From Geodermatophilus obscurus (GTDB lineage Bacteria; Actinomycetota; Actinomycetes; Mycobacteriales; Geodermatophilaceae): DNA of 64,000 nt. This document shows, one piece after another, positions 35,516 to 45,591 of this stretch. A model generated the notes under the pieces. The model was not told where the DNA came from. It ran no database searches and saw only the letters and a program-made list of their open reading frames with translations. Positions within the stretch are counted from its first letter, which is position 1. Each line of letters starts with the position of its first letter. Location: positions 1-64,000 of the forward strand of contig NZ_FOWE01000003.1 in the NCBI RefSeq assembly GCF_900115395.1, given 5' to 3'. Both the position numbers and the translations under genes were made by a program.

Positions 35516-36376
35516 TCACTTGAGCAGGTCCTTGGCCTTCTGCAGCATCGTGTGGGCCTCGGTCTGCGGGGTGCTGTAGAGCCGCGGGTCGCCCGGGGGC
35601 AGGGTCGGGGCGTCGGCGGTCGCCTCGATCGCGGCCGCGCGGAACGTGCCCTTGCCGTCGATCGACGGGCCGGAGGCCCACCGGCCGTTGGCGGCCTCGG
35701 GGCCGTCGGAGGCCTGGATGAAGGTGTAGCCCAGGTCGCCGATCTCCTCGTCGAGCGGGAACGCCTCGGGCACCGGCAGGCCCTCGAGCCCGTCCTCCTT
35801 GAGCTGCTCGACGGCGGCCAGCCACTGCTGCTGGTGCATGTGGTCGCGGGTGATGAGGAACCGCAGCATGTCCTTGACGCCCGGGTCGTCGGTCATGTTG
35901 TAGATCCGGGCCACCTGCAGCCGGCCCTGCATCTCGGCGGTGGCGTTGTAGTAGAAGTCGGCCATCAGGTTGCCGCTGGCGGTCACGTAGGCGCCGGTCC
36001 AGGGGTTGCCCATGCTGTCCATGTAGGACGCGGCCTGCCCGTTGACGATGAGGTGCTGCGGGTTGTGCTGCCCGTACCCGGCGGCGGCCTCCTTGCTGCG
36101 GTCGGCGGCGTCGGGCTTGAGCGGCGCGTGGTCGAGCAGCCGGTCGATCATCGTGATGATCATCTCGACGTGGGCCAGCTCCTCGGTGCCGATCGAGAGG
36201 AGCATGTCCTTGTACTTGCCGGGCAGCCGGCAGTTCCAGCCCTGCAGCAGGTACTGGGTGGCGACGGTCATCTCGCCCCACTGACCGCCGAGGATCTCCT
36301 GCATCTTGCGGGCGAAGTCCGGGTCGGGGCCGTCGGGCTTGGCCTCGTACTGCAGGGCATGGGTGTGCGTGAACAC
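35516..36376 (-). CDS. Manganese catalase
   Basis: 286 residues. Ferritin-like four-helix bundle with di-manganese ligands: Glu in QWGEMTVA, Glu-x-x-His in GTEELAHVEM, Glu in TAEMQGRLQVARIYN and His in TRDHMHQQQW. It breaks down hydrogen peroxide in the cytoplasm or spores. GTG start with ggga/gag ribosome-binding site upstream. A palindrome at 36442-36456 sits in the region between it and the histidine kinase stop and may control it. Confidence 0.95.
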   Translation of the reverse strand: MFTHTHALQYEAKPDGPDPDFARKMQEILGGQWGEMTVATQYLLQGWNCRLPGKYKDMLLSIGTEELAHVEMIITMIDRLLDHAPLKPDAADRSKEAAAGYGQHNPQHLIVNGQAASYMDSMGNPWTGAYVTASGNLMADFYYNATAEMQGRLQVARIYNMTDDPGVKDMLRFLITRDHMHQQQWLAAVEQLKEDGLEGLPVPEAFPLDEEIGDLGYTFIQASDGPEAANGRWASGPSIDGKGTFRAAAIEATADAPTLPPGDPRLYSTPQTEAHTMLQKAKDLLK

Positions 36377-36441
36377 GGGTGCTCCCTCACTGCGTCGTCG
36401 CGACCACCGCTGCTGCGGTGACACAGGGGATCTGCCCGCGC

Positions 36442-36456
36442 CCGGTGGCCCACCGG
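36442..36456. promoter_or_regulatory. Palindrome ccggtgg-c-ccaccgg upstream of Mn catalase
   Basis: 15-base near-perfect palindrome in the 112-base gap between the kinase stop and the Mn catalase start; the half-site ccggtgg recurs at 36471-36477. It could be an operator for the catalase or part of the kinase terminator. Confidence 0.45.
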
Positions 36457-36488
36457 TGCCGTCCACTGGCCCGGTGGTGCCAACCTCC

Positions 36489-37229
36489 TCAGCGGTCGGG
36501 GAGCTCCGTGCACAGCGTCAGGCCCGCGTCGGTGACCGCCCAGGTGACCCGGCCGCCCAGGTCGTGGGCGTGCCGCTGCACCGACCACAGGCCCAGGCCC
36601 GTGAGGTCGACCGGCGGGGCGTCCCGGCGCAGGTACTGCACGACGCGCTCCGGGTGCAGGACGTCCTGGGTGAGCGCCAGCCGCACCCACCCGCGGCGGC
36701 AGACCACGGTGAGCAGCACCGTCGCGCCGTCGCCGTGCCGGTGGGCGTTCTCCAGCAGGTTCGTCAGGATCCGCTGCACCCGGGCGTCACCGACCCGCAC
36801 GTCGACGGCGCAGTCCTGCACGGCGAGGCAGAGCTGCCGGGCCGGCAGACCCGAGGCGGCCATCGACGCGCGGACGACGTCGCCGAGCAGCCGGCCGCTG
36901 GGAGTCCGCCGCGTCGCCCCGCCACTGGCGTCGGCCGTGCGCAGCATCGAGGACAGGTGCGCGGTCTGGGCACGGGCCAGCTGGAGGACCTCCGACGGCG
37001 CGGCGGGCGTGTGGTCCAGCGCGTCGAGCAGCGCCTCCAGCGAGGCGAGGGGGCTGCGCATGTCGTGGCACATGGCGCGCAGCAGCGCGCTATCGGCCGA
37101 GGGGGGCGCCTCCTCGGCCGGGCCACGGGTGGCACGGACCACGTGGTCGCGGACCACCCGCGCCAGGTCGGTGAGCAGGCGTCCGGAACCGGACCGGGCG
37201 GTACGGGGCGTGTCGGGAGCGAGGGTCAC
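36489..37229 (-). CDS. Soluble histidine kinase
   Basis: 246 residues from GTG at 37229, where ggagg is five bases upstream; a GTG six bases further is possible. The phospho-acceptor is His55 in MCHDMRSPLASLE, the N-box is NLLENAHRHG, and GLGLWSVQRHAHDLGG forms the G-box. There is no membrane segment or sensor domain, so it senses a cytoplasmic cue or partner. It is divergent from a response regulator 61 bases away and lies next to Mn catalase. Confidence 0.85.
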   Translation of the reverse strand: MTLAPDTPRTARSGSGRLLTDLARVVRDHVVRATRGPAEEAPPSADSALLRAMCHDMRSPLASLEALLDALDHTPAAPSEVLQLARAQTAHLSSMLRTADASGGATRRTPSGRLLGDVVRASMAASGLPARQLCLAVQDCAVDVRVGDARVQRILTNLLENAHRHGDGATVLLTVVCRRGWVRLALTQDVLHPERVVQYLRRDAPPVDLTGLGLWSVQRHAHDLGGRVTWAVTDAGLTLCTELPDR

Positions 37230-37290
37230 GGGCACCTCCGGAGTGCTCGCGGCCGGTGAGGTGGGCCGCGGCGGGACGGACGGGAGGGTC

Positions 37291-37983
37291 GTGGGGTCGA
37301 CCGACGCCGGGTCTGAGCGTCAGAGCCACGTGGACGTGGTGGTCGTCGACGACCACCCGTTGTTCAGCCGGGGGCTGTCGCTGCTGCTGCCCGGCGTGAG
37401 CGAGGGGCGGGTGCGCGTCGTGGCCACCACCGACGACGCGTCCGCGGCCGCGGCGATGGTGCGCCGGCACCACGCCGACGTCGCCGTCGTCGACCTGCAC
37501 ATGCCGCCGCCCGGCGGTGTGCGGGCGATCGCGGCGATCCGCCGCGCCGACCCGATGGTGCGGGTGGTGGCCCTGTCCGGGCTGGCGGAGGCCGACGCCG
37601 CCCTGGAGGCGCTGCGGGCGGGCGCGGCCGGGTTCCTGCCCAAGAGTGCCGACCCCGAGCACCTGGTCCGGCCGCTGCTGGCGGTGCTCGACGGCTGGTC
37701 GGTCGTCCCCGAGGCACTGCTGCGCCAGCTGCTCGACGACGCCGCCCCCTCCGGTGAGCAGACCGTCGCCGACCGGCTGACCAGCGACGAGCGCCGGCTG
37801 TGGCGGCTGGTCGCCGACGGCACCAGCACCGTCGACATCGCCACCACGCTGCACGTGTCCGAGCGGACCGCGAAACGGCTGGTCGCCAGCCTGCTGCGCA
37901 GCCTCGGCGTGGCCACCCGTGTCGAGGCGGCGGCGCTCGCCGGCCGCGTCGGTCTCGGCAGGGGGACCGGCGGGCTCGGCTGA
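37291..37983 (+). CDS. LuxR-type response regulator
   Basis: 230 residues from GTG at 37291; GTG at 37330 is an alternative. Receiver domain with acidic pair Asp20-Asp21, phospho-acceptor Asp68 (VAVVDLHMPP), Ser in ALSGL and Lys in LPKSAD. The C-terminal helix-turn-helix is LTSDERRLWRLVADGTSTVDIATTLHVSERTAKRLVASLLRSLG. It is the probable partner of the divergent kinase. Targets are unknown; Mn catalase is a candidate by location. Confidence 0.88.
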   Translation: MGSTDAGSERQSHVDVVVVDDHPLFSRGLSLLLPGVSEGRVRVVATTDDASAAAAMVRRHHADVAVVDLHMPPPGGVRAIAAIRRADPMVRVVALSGLAEADAALEALRAGAAGFLPKSADPEHLVRPLLAVLDGWSVVPEALLRQLLDDAAPSGEQTVADRLTSDERRLWRLVADGTSTVDIATTLHVSERTAKRLVASLLRSLGVATRVEAAALAGRVGLGRGTGGLG

Positions 37984-38106
37984 GCGGCGGGCTGAGCGGC
38001 GGACGCGCCGCGGAGCGGTCGTCATCACGCGCGGGCTACCCGGGGCCGTGATCGACACGCGCCCGTCTCGGTGAACTGGCCCCGACGGGCCAGCGACCGC
38101 GAGAGG

Positions 38107-39654
38107 TCAGCCCGCGGGGCGGGAGCCGGGAGCGGTGGCCCAGGGCCCGGAGGCGGCGGCGGTGAAGGCGGCGACGTCGTCGGCGGCCATGTCCACCGCC
38201 GCGTAGCCGCCGGTGCCCGCGCCCACGCAGGCGACGACCGTGGCCAGGCCCGCGCGGCGCTGGAAGAACGTCTGGCTCACCTGCCAGCCGACGACGGCCC
38301 GCCGCTGCAGCACCGCCTGCTCGCGCACCAGCAGGCCGCTGCGGACGCTGAACGAGCGCGGCCCCGCGGTGTGGCCCAGCGCGGCGTAGCGGCCCAGCCC
38401 CAACGGCACGCCGAGCACGGTGAGGACCACCCCGGCGGCCAGCAGCGCCCAGGAGCCGGTGCCCGCTGCCAGCCACGCCCCCGCCGCGGCGACCAGCAGG
38501 CCGGAGACGACGGCGCGCACGACCGCCCGCCGCCGCGCGGCCGGCGGGTGGGGCCGCAGCGGGCCCGGGTCGTCGACGAGCACGCCGAGCAGCCGCACGG
38601 CCTCCGCCCGCGGCCCCAGCGGGAACAGCTGCCCGCGCCGGCTCGCCGCGCCGAGGCCGGTGACCAGGGCGTTCACCCGGGCGGCGCGGGCCAGCCGCAT
38701 GCCCAGTCCCTCGGCGAGGGTGCCGCCGCGGACCCGGTCGACCTCCAGCTCGGTGTGCCGGCGGGTCAGCAGCCCGCGGACGGCCACCAGCGACCCGCCC
38801 CGGCGCACCAGCCGGAACCCCCAGTTGACCACCGCCGCCCCGAGCACCGAGCCGACGACGAGCAGCAGCAGCCCGGCGACGGCGGTGAGGACCAGGACGC
38901 GGACGTCGGTGAGGTCGGGGCCGTCGAAGTCCGGCCGCAGGTCGCGGGGGAGCTCCTGCAGCAGCCGCGACAGCGCGCCGACCGCGGCCAGCGGCACCGC
39001 GAGGTAGCCCGCGACCAGCGGCGCGTAGAGCAGCCAGCGCGGGTCGAAGCGGGCCAGCTCCCGCTCCGGCGGCTCCTCCGGCAGCGCCGACGGGTCGCCG
39101 CCGGCCGCCACCGGCCGGGCGGTCCGGCGGTGGGTCAGCACGGAGACGCGCAGCCGGTCGCCCTCGGACCGCGGGACGCCGTCGACGACGACCTCCTCGT
39201 CGCCGCCGGTCACCGTCCCCGCCGCGGCGTCGATGCGCACCCGGACCAGCCCGAAGAGCCGGTGCAGCGCCGGCGCCTCGACCTCCACGCCGCGGATGCG
39301 GTCGTTGGGCACGGTGCGCACCGACCGCGCGAGCAGCCCGCGGGTGACCACCACCGCCGACGGGGTGTCGGCGTAGGTGGTCCGCCACCACGTCAGCCCG
39401 GCGAACAGCAGCGACAGCGCCGTCACCGCCAGCACCATGGCCACGATGACGCCGGGCCCGTCGATCCCGATCGCGGCGACGACGGGGATCGCCGCCGGCA
39501 CCACCTGCCGGGCCTGCTTGAACGTGACCGTGTGCACCAGCACCACGAGCGGGGAGGTGCGGCGGGCCCCGGCCGGCGCGCTGTCCGGGGGCGGCGGGCC
39601 CGGGACGAGCTGCTGCGGGACGGGCGGCGGGGGCGCCGGGTGCGGCTCGCTCAC
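38107..39654 (-). CDS. Bacterial PH-domain membrane protein (YdbT-like)
   Basis: 515 residues. Repeated bacterial PH (bPH2) domains, for example VVTRGLLARSVRTVPNDRIRGVEVEAPALHRLFGLVRVRID and VAVRGLLTRRHTELEVDRVRGGTLAEGLGMRLARAARVNALVTG and SVRSGLLVREQAVLQRRAVVGWQVSQTFFQRRAG, each after paired membrane segments; the N-terminus is Pro-rich. GTG start overlaps the stop of the smaller PH gene (GTGA). Together they match the YdbS-YdbT pair, of unknown role in the envelope. Confidence 0.88.
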   Translation of the reverse strand: MSEPHPAPPPPVPQQLVPGPPPPDSAPAGARRTSPLVVLVHTVTFKQARQVVPAAIPVVAAIGIDGPGVIVAMVLAVTALSLLFAGLTWWRTTYADTPSAVVVTRGLLARSVRTVPNDRIRGVEVEAPALHRLFGLVRVRIDAAAGTVTGGDEEVVVDGVPRSEGDRLRVSVLTHRRTARPVAAGGDPSALPEEPPERELARFDPRWLLYAPLVAGYLAVPLAAVGALSRLLQELPRDLRPDFDGPDLTDVRVLVLTAVAGLLLLVVGSVLGAAVVNWGFRLVRRGGSLVAVRGLLTRRHTELEVDRVRGGTLAEGLGMRLARAARVNALVTGLGAASRRGQLFPLGPRAEAVRLLGVLVDDPGPLRPHPPAARRRAVVRAVVSGLLVAAAGAWLAAGTGSWALLAAGVVLTVLGVPLGLGRYAALGHTAGPRSFSVRSGLLVREQAVLQRRAVVGWQVSQTFFQRRAGLATVVACVGAGTGGYAAVDMAADDVAAFTAAASGPWATAPGSRPAG

Positions 39655-40166
39655 GTGGCCTCGTCCCGGACCTGCTCGGCCCGTCGGGCGAGGTCCTCGG
39701 CGACCCGTTCGGCGACGGCGAGCTCCAGGTGCGGCACGCGGACGGTCCCCTGCGACGACGCGGTGAGCACCGCGACGCTGGCCAGCCCGTACAGCTGCTG
39801 CAGCACGCCGCGGGTGACGTCGACGGTCTGGATCCGGGCGACCGGCACCAGGGTCCAGGTGCGGGTCAGCCAGCCGGTGAGGGTGTGCACCGTCTCGGCG
39901 GTGACCTCCCAGCGGTGCACGCGGTACCGGACCCACGGGCGGATGCCGATCGCCACGACGGCGTAGACGCCCACCAGCACCGGCAGCAGCCAGCGCAGCA
40001 CCGGCACCGGCCCGCCCGCCGACGCCGGCACCAGGAGCACCCCGACGCCCACGACGACCCCGTACACGAGGACGCCGATCACGCCCTCGGTCACCCACAG
40101 CCAGATCGCCGAGCGCGACAGCTGCCAGGCCGGCTCGTGGACCGGGGGCGCGGGGGGAGCGGACAT
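39651..40166 (-). CDS. Bacterial PH-domain membrane protein (YdbS-like)
   Basis: 171 residues with two membrane segments (WLWVTEGVIGVLVYGVVVGVGVLLVP; LRWLLPVLVGVYAVVAIGI) and one bPH2 domain (YRVHRWEVTAETVHTLTGWLTRTWTLVPVARIQTVDVTRGVLQQLYGLASVAVLT). Co-translated with the larger PH protein. The ATG at 40166 lies just inside the left arm of the 19-bp inverted repeat shared with the divergent rhodanese. Confidence 0.87.
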   Translation of the reverse strand: MSAPPAPPVHEPAWQLSRSAIWLWVTEGVIGVLVYGVVVGVGVLLVPASAGGPVPVLRWLLPVLVGVYAVVAIGIRPWVRYRVHRWEVTAETVHTLTGWLTRTWTLVPVARIQTVDVTRGVLQQLYGLASVAVLTASSQGTVRVPHLELAVAERVAEDLARRAEQVRDEAT

Positions 40167-40171
40167 CGCCG

Positions 40172-40226
40172 CCCATCCTCCCAGGCCGGGCGCGGGACGG
40201 CCCGTGCCCCGGCCTGGGAGGATGGG
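40172..40226. repeat. 19-bp perfect inverted repeat between divergent genes
   Basis: Arms CCCATCCTCCCAGGCCGGG (40172-40190) and its exact complement at 40208-40226, separated by 17 bases. Each arm carries the Shine-Dalgarno-like gggagga of one of the two divergent genes (PH protein and rhodanese). It may be a dual operator or a symmetric promoter/ribosome-binding region. Confidence 0.9.
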
Positions 40227-40230
40227 GTGC

Positions 40231-40563
40231 GTGATGCCGCAGCAGATCCCGACCGTCCCCGCCGCCGAGGTCCCCGAGGACGCCGTCCTCCTCGACGTCC
40301 GCGAGGACGGCGAGTGGGTGGCCGGCCACGCCGAGGGCGCCACGCACATCCCGATGGGCGACGTGCCCGCCCGCCTCGACGAGGTCCCCGAGGCCGACCC
40401 GCTCTACGTCGTCTGCCGCAGCGGTGGCCGCTCGGCACGGGTGGCCGCCTGGCTCAACCTCAACGGCTACGACGCGGTGAACGTCGGCGACGGGATGGGC
40501 GGCTGGGAGGCGGCCGGGCGGCCGCTGGTGAGCGAGACCGGGCAGCAGCCGTTCGTGCGCTGA
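40231..40563 (+). CDS. Rhodanese-like domain protein
   Basis: 110 residues from GTG at 40231 (ATG three bases later is equally possible). Single rhodanese domain: LLDVREDGEWVAGHAEGATHIPMGDVPARL, with the active-site Cys in YVVCRSGGRSARVAAWLN and WEAAGRPLV at the end. It probably moves sulfane sulfur or senses redox. Its start region is part of a perfect inverted repeat shared with the divergent PH-domain gene. Confidence 0.93.
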   Translation: MMPQQIPTVPAAEVPEDAVLLDVREDGEWVAGHAEGATHIPMGDVPARLDEVPEADPLYVVCRSGGRSARVAAWLNLNGYDAVNVGDGMGGWEAAGRPLVSETGQQPFVR

Positions 40564-40567
40564 CCCG

Positions 40568-41743
40568 TCAGGCGCCGTCCACCAGCCCGACGGCGTAGGA
40601 GTCCCAGAAGGTGCCGGCCGGCGGGCCGCCGTTGCACGTGCCGTCGGACTCACCGACCCGCTTGACCCACAGGTAGGCGTCGACCCCGGCGTGACCGGTC
40701 TGCGTGGTCGGCAGCTCGCCGACCTCGCGGCCCGCGGGGTTGCACCAGTCGCTGCCGGGCCCGTTGCCGTTGCGGCTGGTGTCGACGACGAAGTGCGCGC
40801 CGTCCAGCAGCACCGACAGTCGCTGCCCGTAGGTCACGTTGTCCGCGGTGGTCTCGAAGTTGGAGACGTTGAGGGCGAACCCGTCGGCCGCGGTGACGCC
40901 GGCGGCGCGCAGCCGCTCCGCCATCGTCGCGGCGTCGATCCAGGTGGGGTTGCCGGCGTCGAGGTAGGTGACGGTGCCGGGGTTGGCCTCGAGCAGCCCG
41001 ACGGCCGACCGCAGCAGCGCCGTCCGCTCCGCCGGGTCGCCGCACAGCTGCGCCAGCGCGTCGGGCTCGACGACCACGACCGCCTGCGCCGTCCCGATGC
41101 CGGCCGCGACCGCCCGCACCCACTCCAGGTAGGCGGCGGGGGAGTCCACCCCGCCGGCGGAGTACCCGCCGCAGTCGCGGCCCGGGACGTCGTAGGTGAC
41201 GAGGACGGGGACGGCGCCGGCGGTCCGGGCGGCGGCGACCTCACGCCGCACCACGGCCGTGACGTCGCCGCTCCACGCGCCGAGCCAGGTCGCCGTCGGC
41301 ACGCGCGCCAGCGCGGCGAGGGCCGCGGTCGCGGCCGGGGTCCGGCCGGGCTGGGCCGCCGCCCGGGCGGCGCCGGTGTTCGGGCCGTGGAACGTCATCC
41401 CGGCCAGCGGGTTGTCCGACGAGCCAGCGGCCGACGGGGCAACGGCCGGGGAGGTGACCGCCGGGGGAGTCGGGGCCGGTGCCGGGACGGGCGCCGGTGT
41501 GGCGGCGGCCGGCGCCCGGCGGGTGTCCTCGGCCTCCTCGGCGGGCCCCTGGGCAACCTGCTCGGCGGCCGGGCCGGCGGCGGGCTGGGCGGCCGAGGAC
41601 GTGCCGGCGGGGGTCAGCCAGGGCGCGACGAGGCCGGCGGTGATCGTCGCGGCGGCGAGTCCCCCGGTCCACAGCCGGCGGCGGCGCCGGCCCGCCCGGT
41701 GCCCGCGCGGGGTCCCGGCGGGGTCGGGCAGGGACGTGTCCAT
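40568..41743 (-). CDS. Glycoside hydrolase family 6 (cellulase-like)
   Basis: 391 residues. Basic N-terminus and a hydrophobic segment (about 24-43) act as signal or anchor, then a Pro/Ala/Glu linker (about 48-105) and the GH6 catalytic domain: VLVTYDVPGRDCGGYSAGGVDS, VVVEPDALAQLCG with the catalytic Asp, LDAGNPTWID, VDTSRNGNGP and LWVKRVGESDGTCNGGPPAGTFW. It is a secreted beta-1,4-glucanase, probably endo-acting; there is no carbohydrate-binding module. Convergent with rhodanese, four bases apart. Confidence 0.95.
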   Translation of the reverse strand: MDTSLPDPAGTPRGHRAGRRRRRLWTGGLAAATITAGLVAPWLTPAGTSSAAQPAAGPAAEQVAQGPAEEAEDTRRAPAAATPAPVPAPAPTPPAVTSPAVAPSAAGSSDNPLAGMTFHGPNTGAARAAAQPGRTPAATAALAALARVPTATWLGAWSGDVTAVVRREVAAARTAGAVPVLVTYDVPGRDCGGYSAGGVDSPAAYLEWVRAVAAGIGTAQAVVVVEPDALAQLCGDPAERTALLRSAVGLLEANPGTVTYLDAGNPTWIDAATMAERLRAAGVTAADGFALNVSNFETTADNVTYGQRLSVLLDGAHFVVDTSRNGNGPGSDWCNPAGREVGELPTTQTGHAGVDAYLWVKRVGESDGTCNGGPPAGTFWDSYAVGLVDGA

Positions 41744-41820
41744 GCGCGCACCGTAGGCGACCGGCTCCCCGGCGTGAGGGAGCGCGAGTCACAGGTGCAG
41801 CAGGGGACCCGGGCGTGCGC

Positions 41821-41880
41821 CCCGGCCCCGCCCGCGGTGCGCGGACGGGGCCGGGGCCGGGGCCGGGGCCGGGGCCGGGG
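41821..41880. repeat. GGGGCC hexanucleotide tandem run and hairpin
   Basis: Positions 41847-41880 hold 5.7 copies of ggggcc. cccggccccg (41821-41830) can pair with cggggccggg (41846-41855), giving a hairpin downstream of the acyl-CoA ligase (minus strand). G-rich runs can form quadruplexes. It is non-coding and lies between the ligase stop and the GH6 start. Confidence 0.8.
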
Positions 41881-41889
41881 CGCCGTCGG

Positions 41890-43506
<1,617 letters not shown>

Positions 43507-43557
43507 GGCCGCATCGTGCCAGTGACGGGGCTCACCTTCCAGCGGCGGGGAGTCCGG

Positions 43558-44871
43558 TCAGCGGTAGAACGGCCGCACGGCCTCGACGAGCACCGCCAGC
43601 ACCTCGGCCGTCGAGCGCTCCGCTCCCCACTGCACCGTCGCCGACAGCACCCAGGAACCCGCTCCCCGTGCGTCGGGGACGGCCAGCACCAGCGGCGCCT
43701 CGTAGCCGCCCGTCGGACCCGTGCAGCTGATGAGCGCCCCGCCGCCGGGGACGTCGGCCGCGGGGCAGGGGACCGGGCCGCGGCCGGCACCGGGCAGCAG
43801 GACGGTCCGCAGCTCCTCGACGGCGGTCCCGTCGCCGGCGACGAAGCCGACGCTCACCACCTGCGCGTAGTCGTAGGGCCCACCCTGCGACAGCGGCACA
43901 GGTCCCGGCACCCAGGTGCAGCCGACCGGGCCGCGGGGGAGGGCGCCGGTCCAGTAGCCCATCGGGATCCCGAGGTCGGCGCTGAGCCGCTCCGCCAGCG
44001 GCGGGCAGGTGTACTCGTCCTCCTGCCCGGTGTCGCCCTGGGCCGGCCTGCCCTCGGGCAGCCACTGGTCCCACTCGGCCGGGGAGGTCAGGACGAGCGG
44101 CTCGCCCAGTCCGGCGACGGCGGCCTGCAGCCGGGGGAGGGCGGCCTGCCGGGCCTCCTCCGCCTCGGCCGCCGAGAGGGTCGGGACAGCCGTCTCGTCG
44201 GCCGGCTCCTCGACCGCCCGCTCGGCCGGTGGCGGGCCCAGCCATGCGGAGGCGGCCGGGACCCCTGCCGCGAGGACCCCGGCGAGCGCGACCGCCGCGA
44301 CGGCGAGCCCTCCCCGGGTGCGCCGCTGCCGGCGGCGCCGGTCGGCCACCGCCTCGGGCGGCACCGTGGGGTCGGGCCAGGTCAGCTCGTCGGCGAGGAC
44401 GGCCAGCTGCTCCCCGACGTCGTCCTCGCCGGGCGGCAGGACGGCCCGGGCCCCGGCGAGGTCGTCGCGGACCGCGGCGACGGAGCGGTCCAGGAGCCGC
44501 GCGACCTCCTGCTCGTCCAGCCCGTCGAGGTGGCGCAGGACGAGGGCGGTGCGCGGCACCGGGTCCAGGCGCTGCAGTGCCTCCCGCAGGGCGGCGGTCG
44601 GCGCGTCGGGGTCCGGGAGGCTCTCGAGGACCTGCTCGCCACCGAGGAACGGCCGTCGCAGGTGGCGCTCGACAAGCACCCCGCGCACGAGCGCCACCGG
44701 GTCGTCGGACGTCCGCACCGCGCGCCACCGGCCGCGGGCGCGGACCAGGGCCGCCACCAGCAGGTCCTCGCCGGTCCGCCGGTCCCCGGTGAGCAGGACG
44801 GCGGTGCGCAGCAACCGGGGCGCGACCGCGCGGACCAGGTCGCCGGAGCCGTCGTCGCGGTCGGTGCCCAT
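43558..44871 (-). CDS. Sigma-70-like protein fused to membrane-anchored ectodomain
   Basis: 437 residues. The cytoplasmic part resembles an ECF sigma factor: region 2-like (about 10-75; VRAVAPRLLRTAVLLTGDRRTGEDLLVAALVRARGRW) and region 4-like (about 95-148; LREALQRLDPVPRTALVLRHLDGLDEQEVARLLDRSVAAVRDDL). After a basic stretch (RRRRQRRTR) comes one transmembrane segment (188-210), then a 225-residue extracytoplasmic domain with four Cys and no recognised fold. It would combine sigma and anti-sigma or sensor roles in one protein. No separate anti-sigma gene is adjacent. Confidence 0.8.
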   Translation of the reverse strand: MGTDRDDGSGDLVRAVAPRLLRTAVLLTGDRRTGEDLLVAALVRARGRWRAVRTSDDPVALVRGVLVERHLRRPFLGGEQVLESLPDPDAPTAALREALQRLDPVPRTALVLRHLDGLDEQEVARLLDRSVAAVRDDLAGARAVLPPGEDDVGEQLAVLADELTWPDPTVPPEAVADRRRRQRRTRGGLAVAAVALAGVLAAGVPAASAWLGPPPAERAVEEPADETAVPTLSAAEAEEARQAALPRLQAAVAGLGEPLVLTSPAEWDQWLPEGRPAQGDTGQEDEYTCPPLAERLSADLGIPMGYWTGALPRGPVGCTWVPGPVPLSQGGPYDYAQVVSVGFVAGDGTAVEELRTVLLPGAGRGPVPCPAADVPGGGALISCTGPTGGYEAPLVLAVPDARGAGSWVLSATVQWGAERSTAEVLAVLVEAVRPFYR

Positions 44872-44928
44872 CCGCCCTCCGTCACCGGACCCTCCCGCGG
44901 GGCCGCCCGGTCCCAGTGTGCGACCGCG

Positions 44929-45591
44929 TCAGCGGGGAGCGCGCCGCTGCAGCTCCCGGAGGACGTCGGTGGCCACCCAGCGCGCGCCGCGCCCGCCCGA
45001 CCGCAGCTCCTGCGCCACCCCGACCGCGCGCTCCCGCAGGCCGGGGCTGCGCTTGCCGATCTGCCGCAGCGCCCAGCTCGCGCCCTTGCGCACGACCGGC
45101 CGGTCGTCGTCGGCGTGCTCCGCGACGGCGCGCAGGAACGGCTCGAACCGCTCGTCGCCGGACCGCCCGTCCGCCACGGCGAGCCCCGCCATGACGGCGA
45201 ACCCGGCCCGCTTGACGAACGGCTCCGGCCGCGCGCTCCACGCCGGCGCCCGCGACCAGGCGTGGGGGGTGTGCCGGACCAGGTTCTGGCAGACCTGGTC
45301 GCAGACGTCCCACGAGTCGAGCCCGGCGGCCCACGCGTCGAGCTGCTCCTCGTCCACCGCGGCCGGGTCCTCGACCATGCTGGCCAGGATGCGGGCCTCG
45401 TGGACGCCGGAGGCCCACAGCCCCGCGGCCAGCTCGTGGTCGCGGCCCAGCTCGCGGGCCAGCGTGCGCAGCTCGGCGACCGTGACGCCCAGGGTGTCCG
45501 CGCCGCCGGCGCCGACGCGCGCCATCCCGGCCAGCCGCGCCGGGTCGGCCAGCCCGCGCAGCCGGCCGAGGACGTCGGCGGCGGCGGTCAC
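44929..45591 (-). CDS. AlkD-like DNA alkylation repair protein (HEAT repeats)
   Basis: 220 residues of the DNA alkylation repair family: GVTVAELRTLARELGRDHELAAGLWASGVHEARILASMVEDPAAVDEEQLDAWAAGLDSWDVCDQVCQNL and FVKRAGFAVMAGLAV...VVRKGASWALRQIGKRSPGLRERAV. HEAT-like helices bind DNA to excise alkylated bases; the family also has members of unknown activity. GTG overlaps the P450 stop by four bases (GTGA), so both are co-translated. Confidence 0.88.
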   Translation of the reverse strand: MTAAADVLGRLRGLADPARLAGMARVGAGGADTLGVTVAELRTLARELGRDHELAAGLWASGVHEARILASMVEDPAAVDEEQLDAWAAGLDSWDVCDQVCQNLVRHTPHAWSRAPAWSARPEPFVKRAGFAVMAGLAVADGRSGDERFEPFLRAVAEHADDDRPVVRKGASWALRQIGKRSPGLRERAVGVAQELRSGGRGARWVATDVLRELQRRAPR

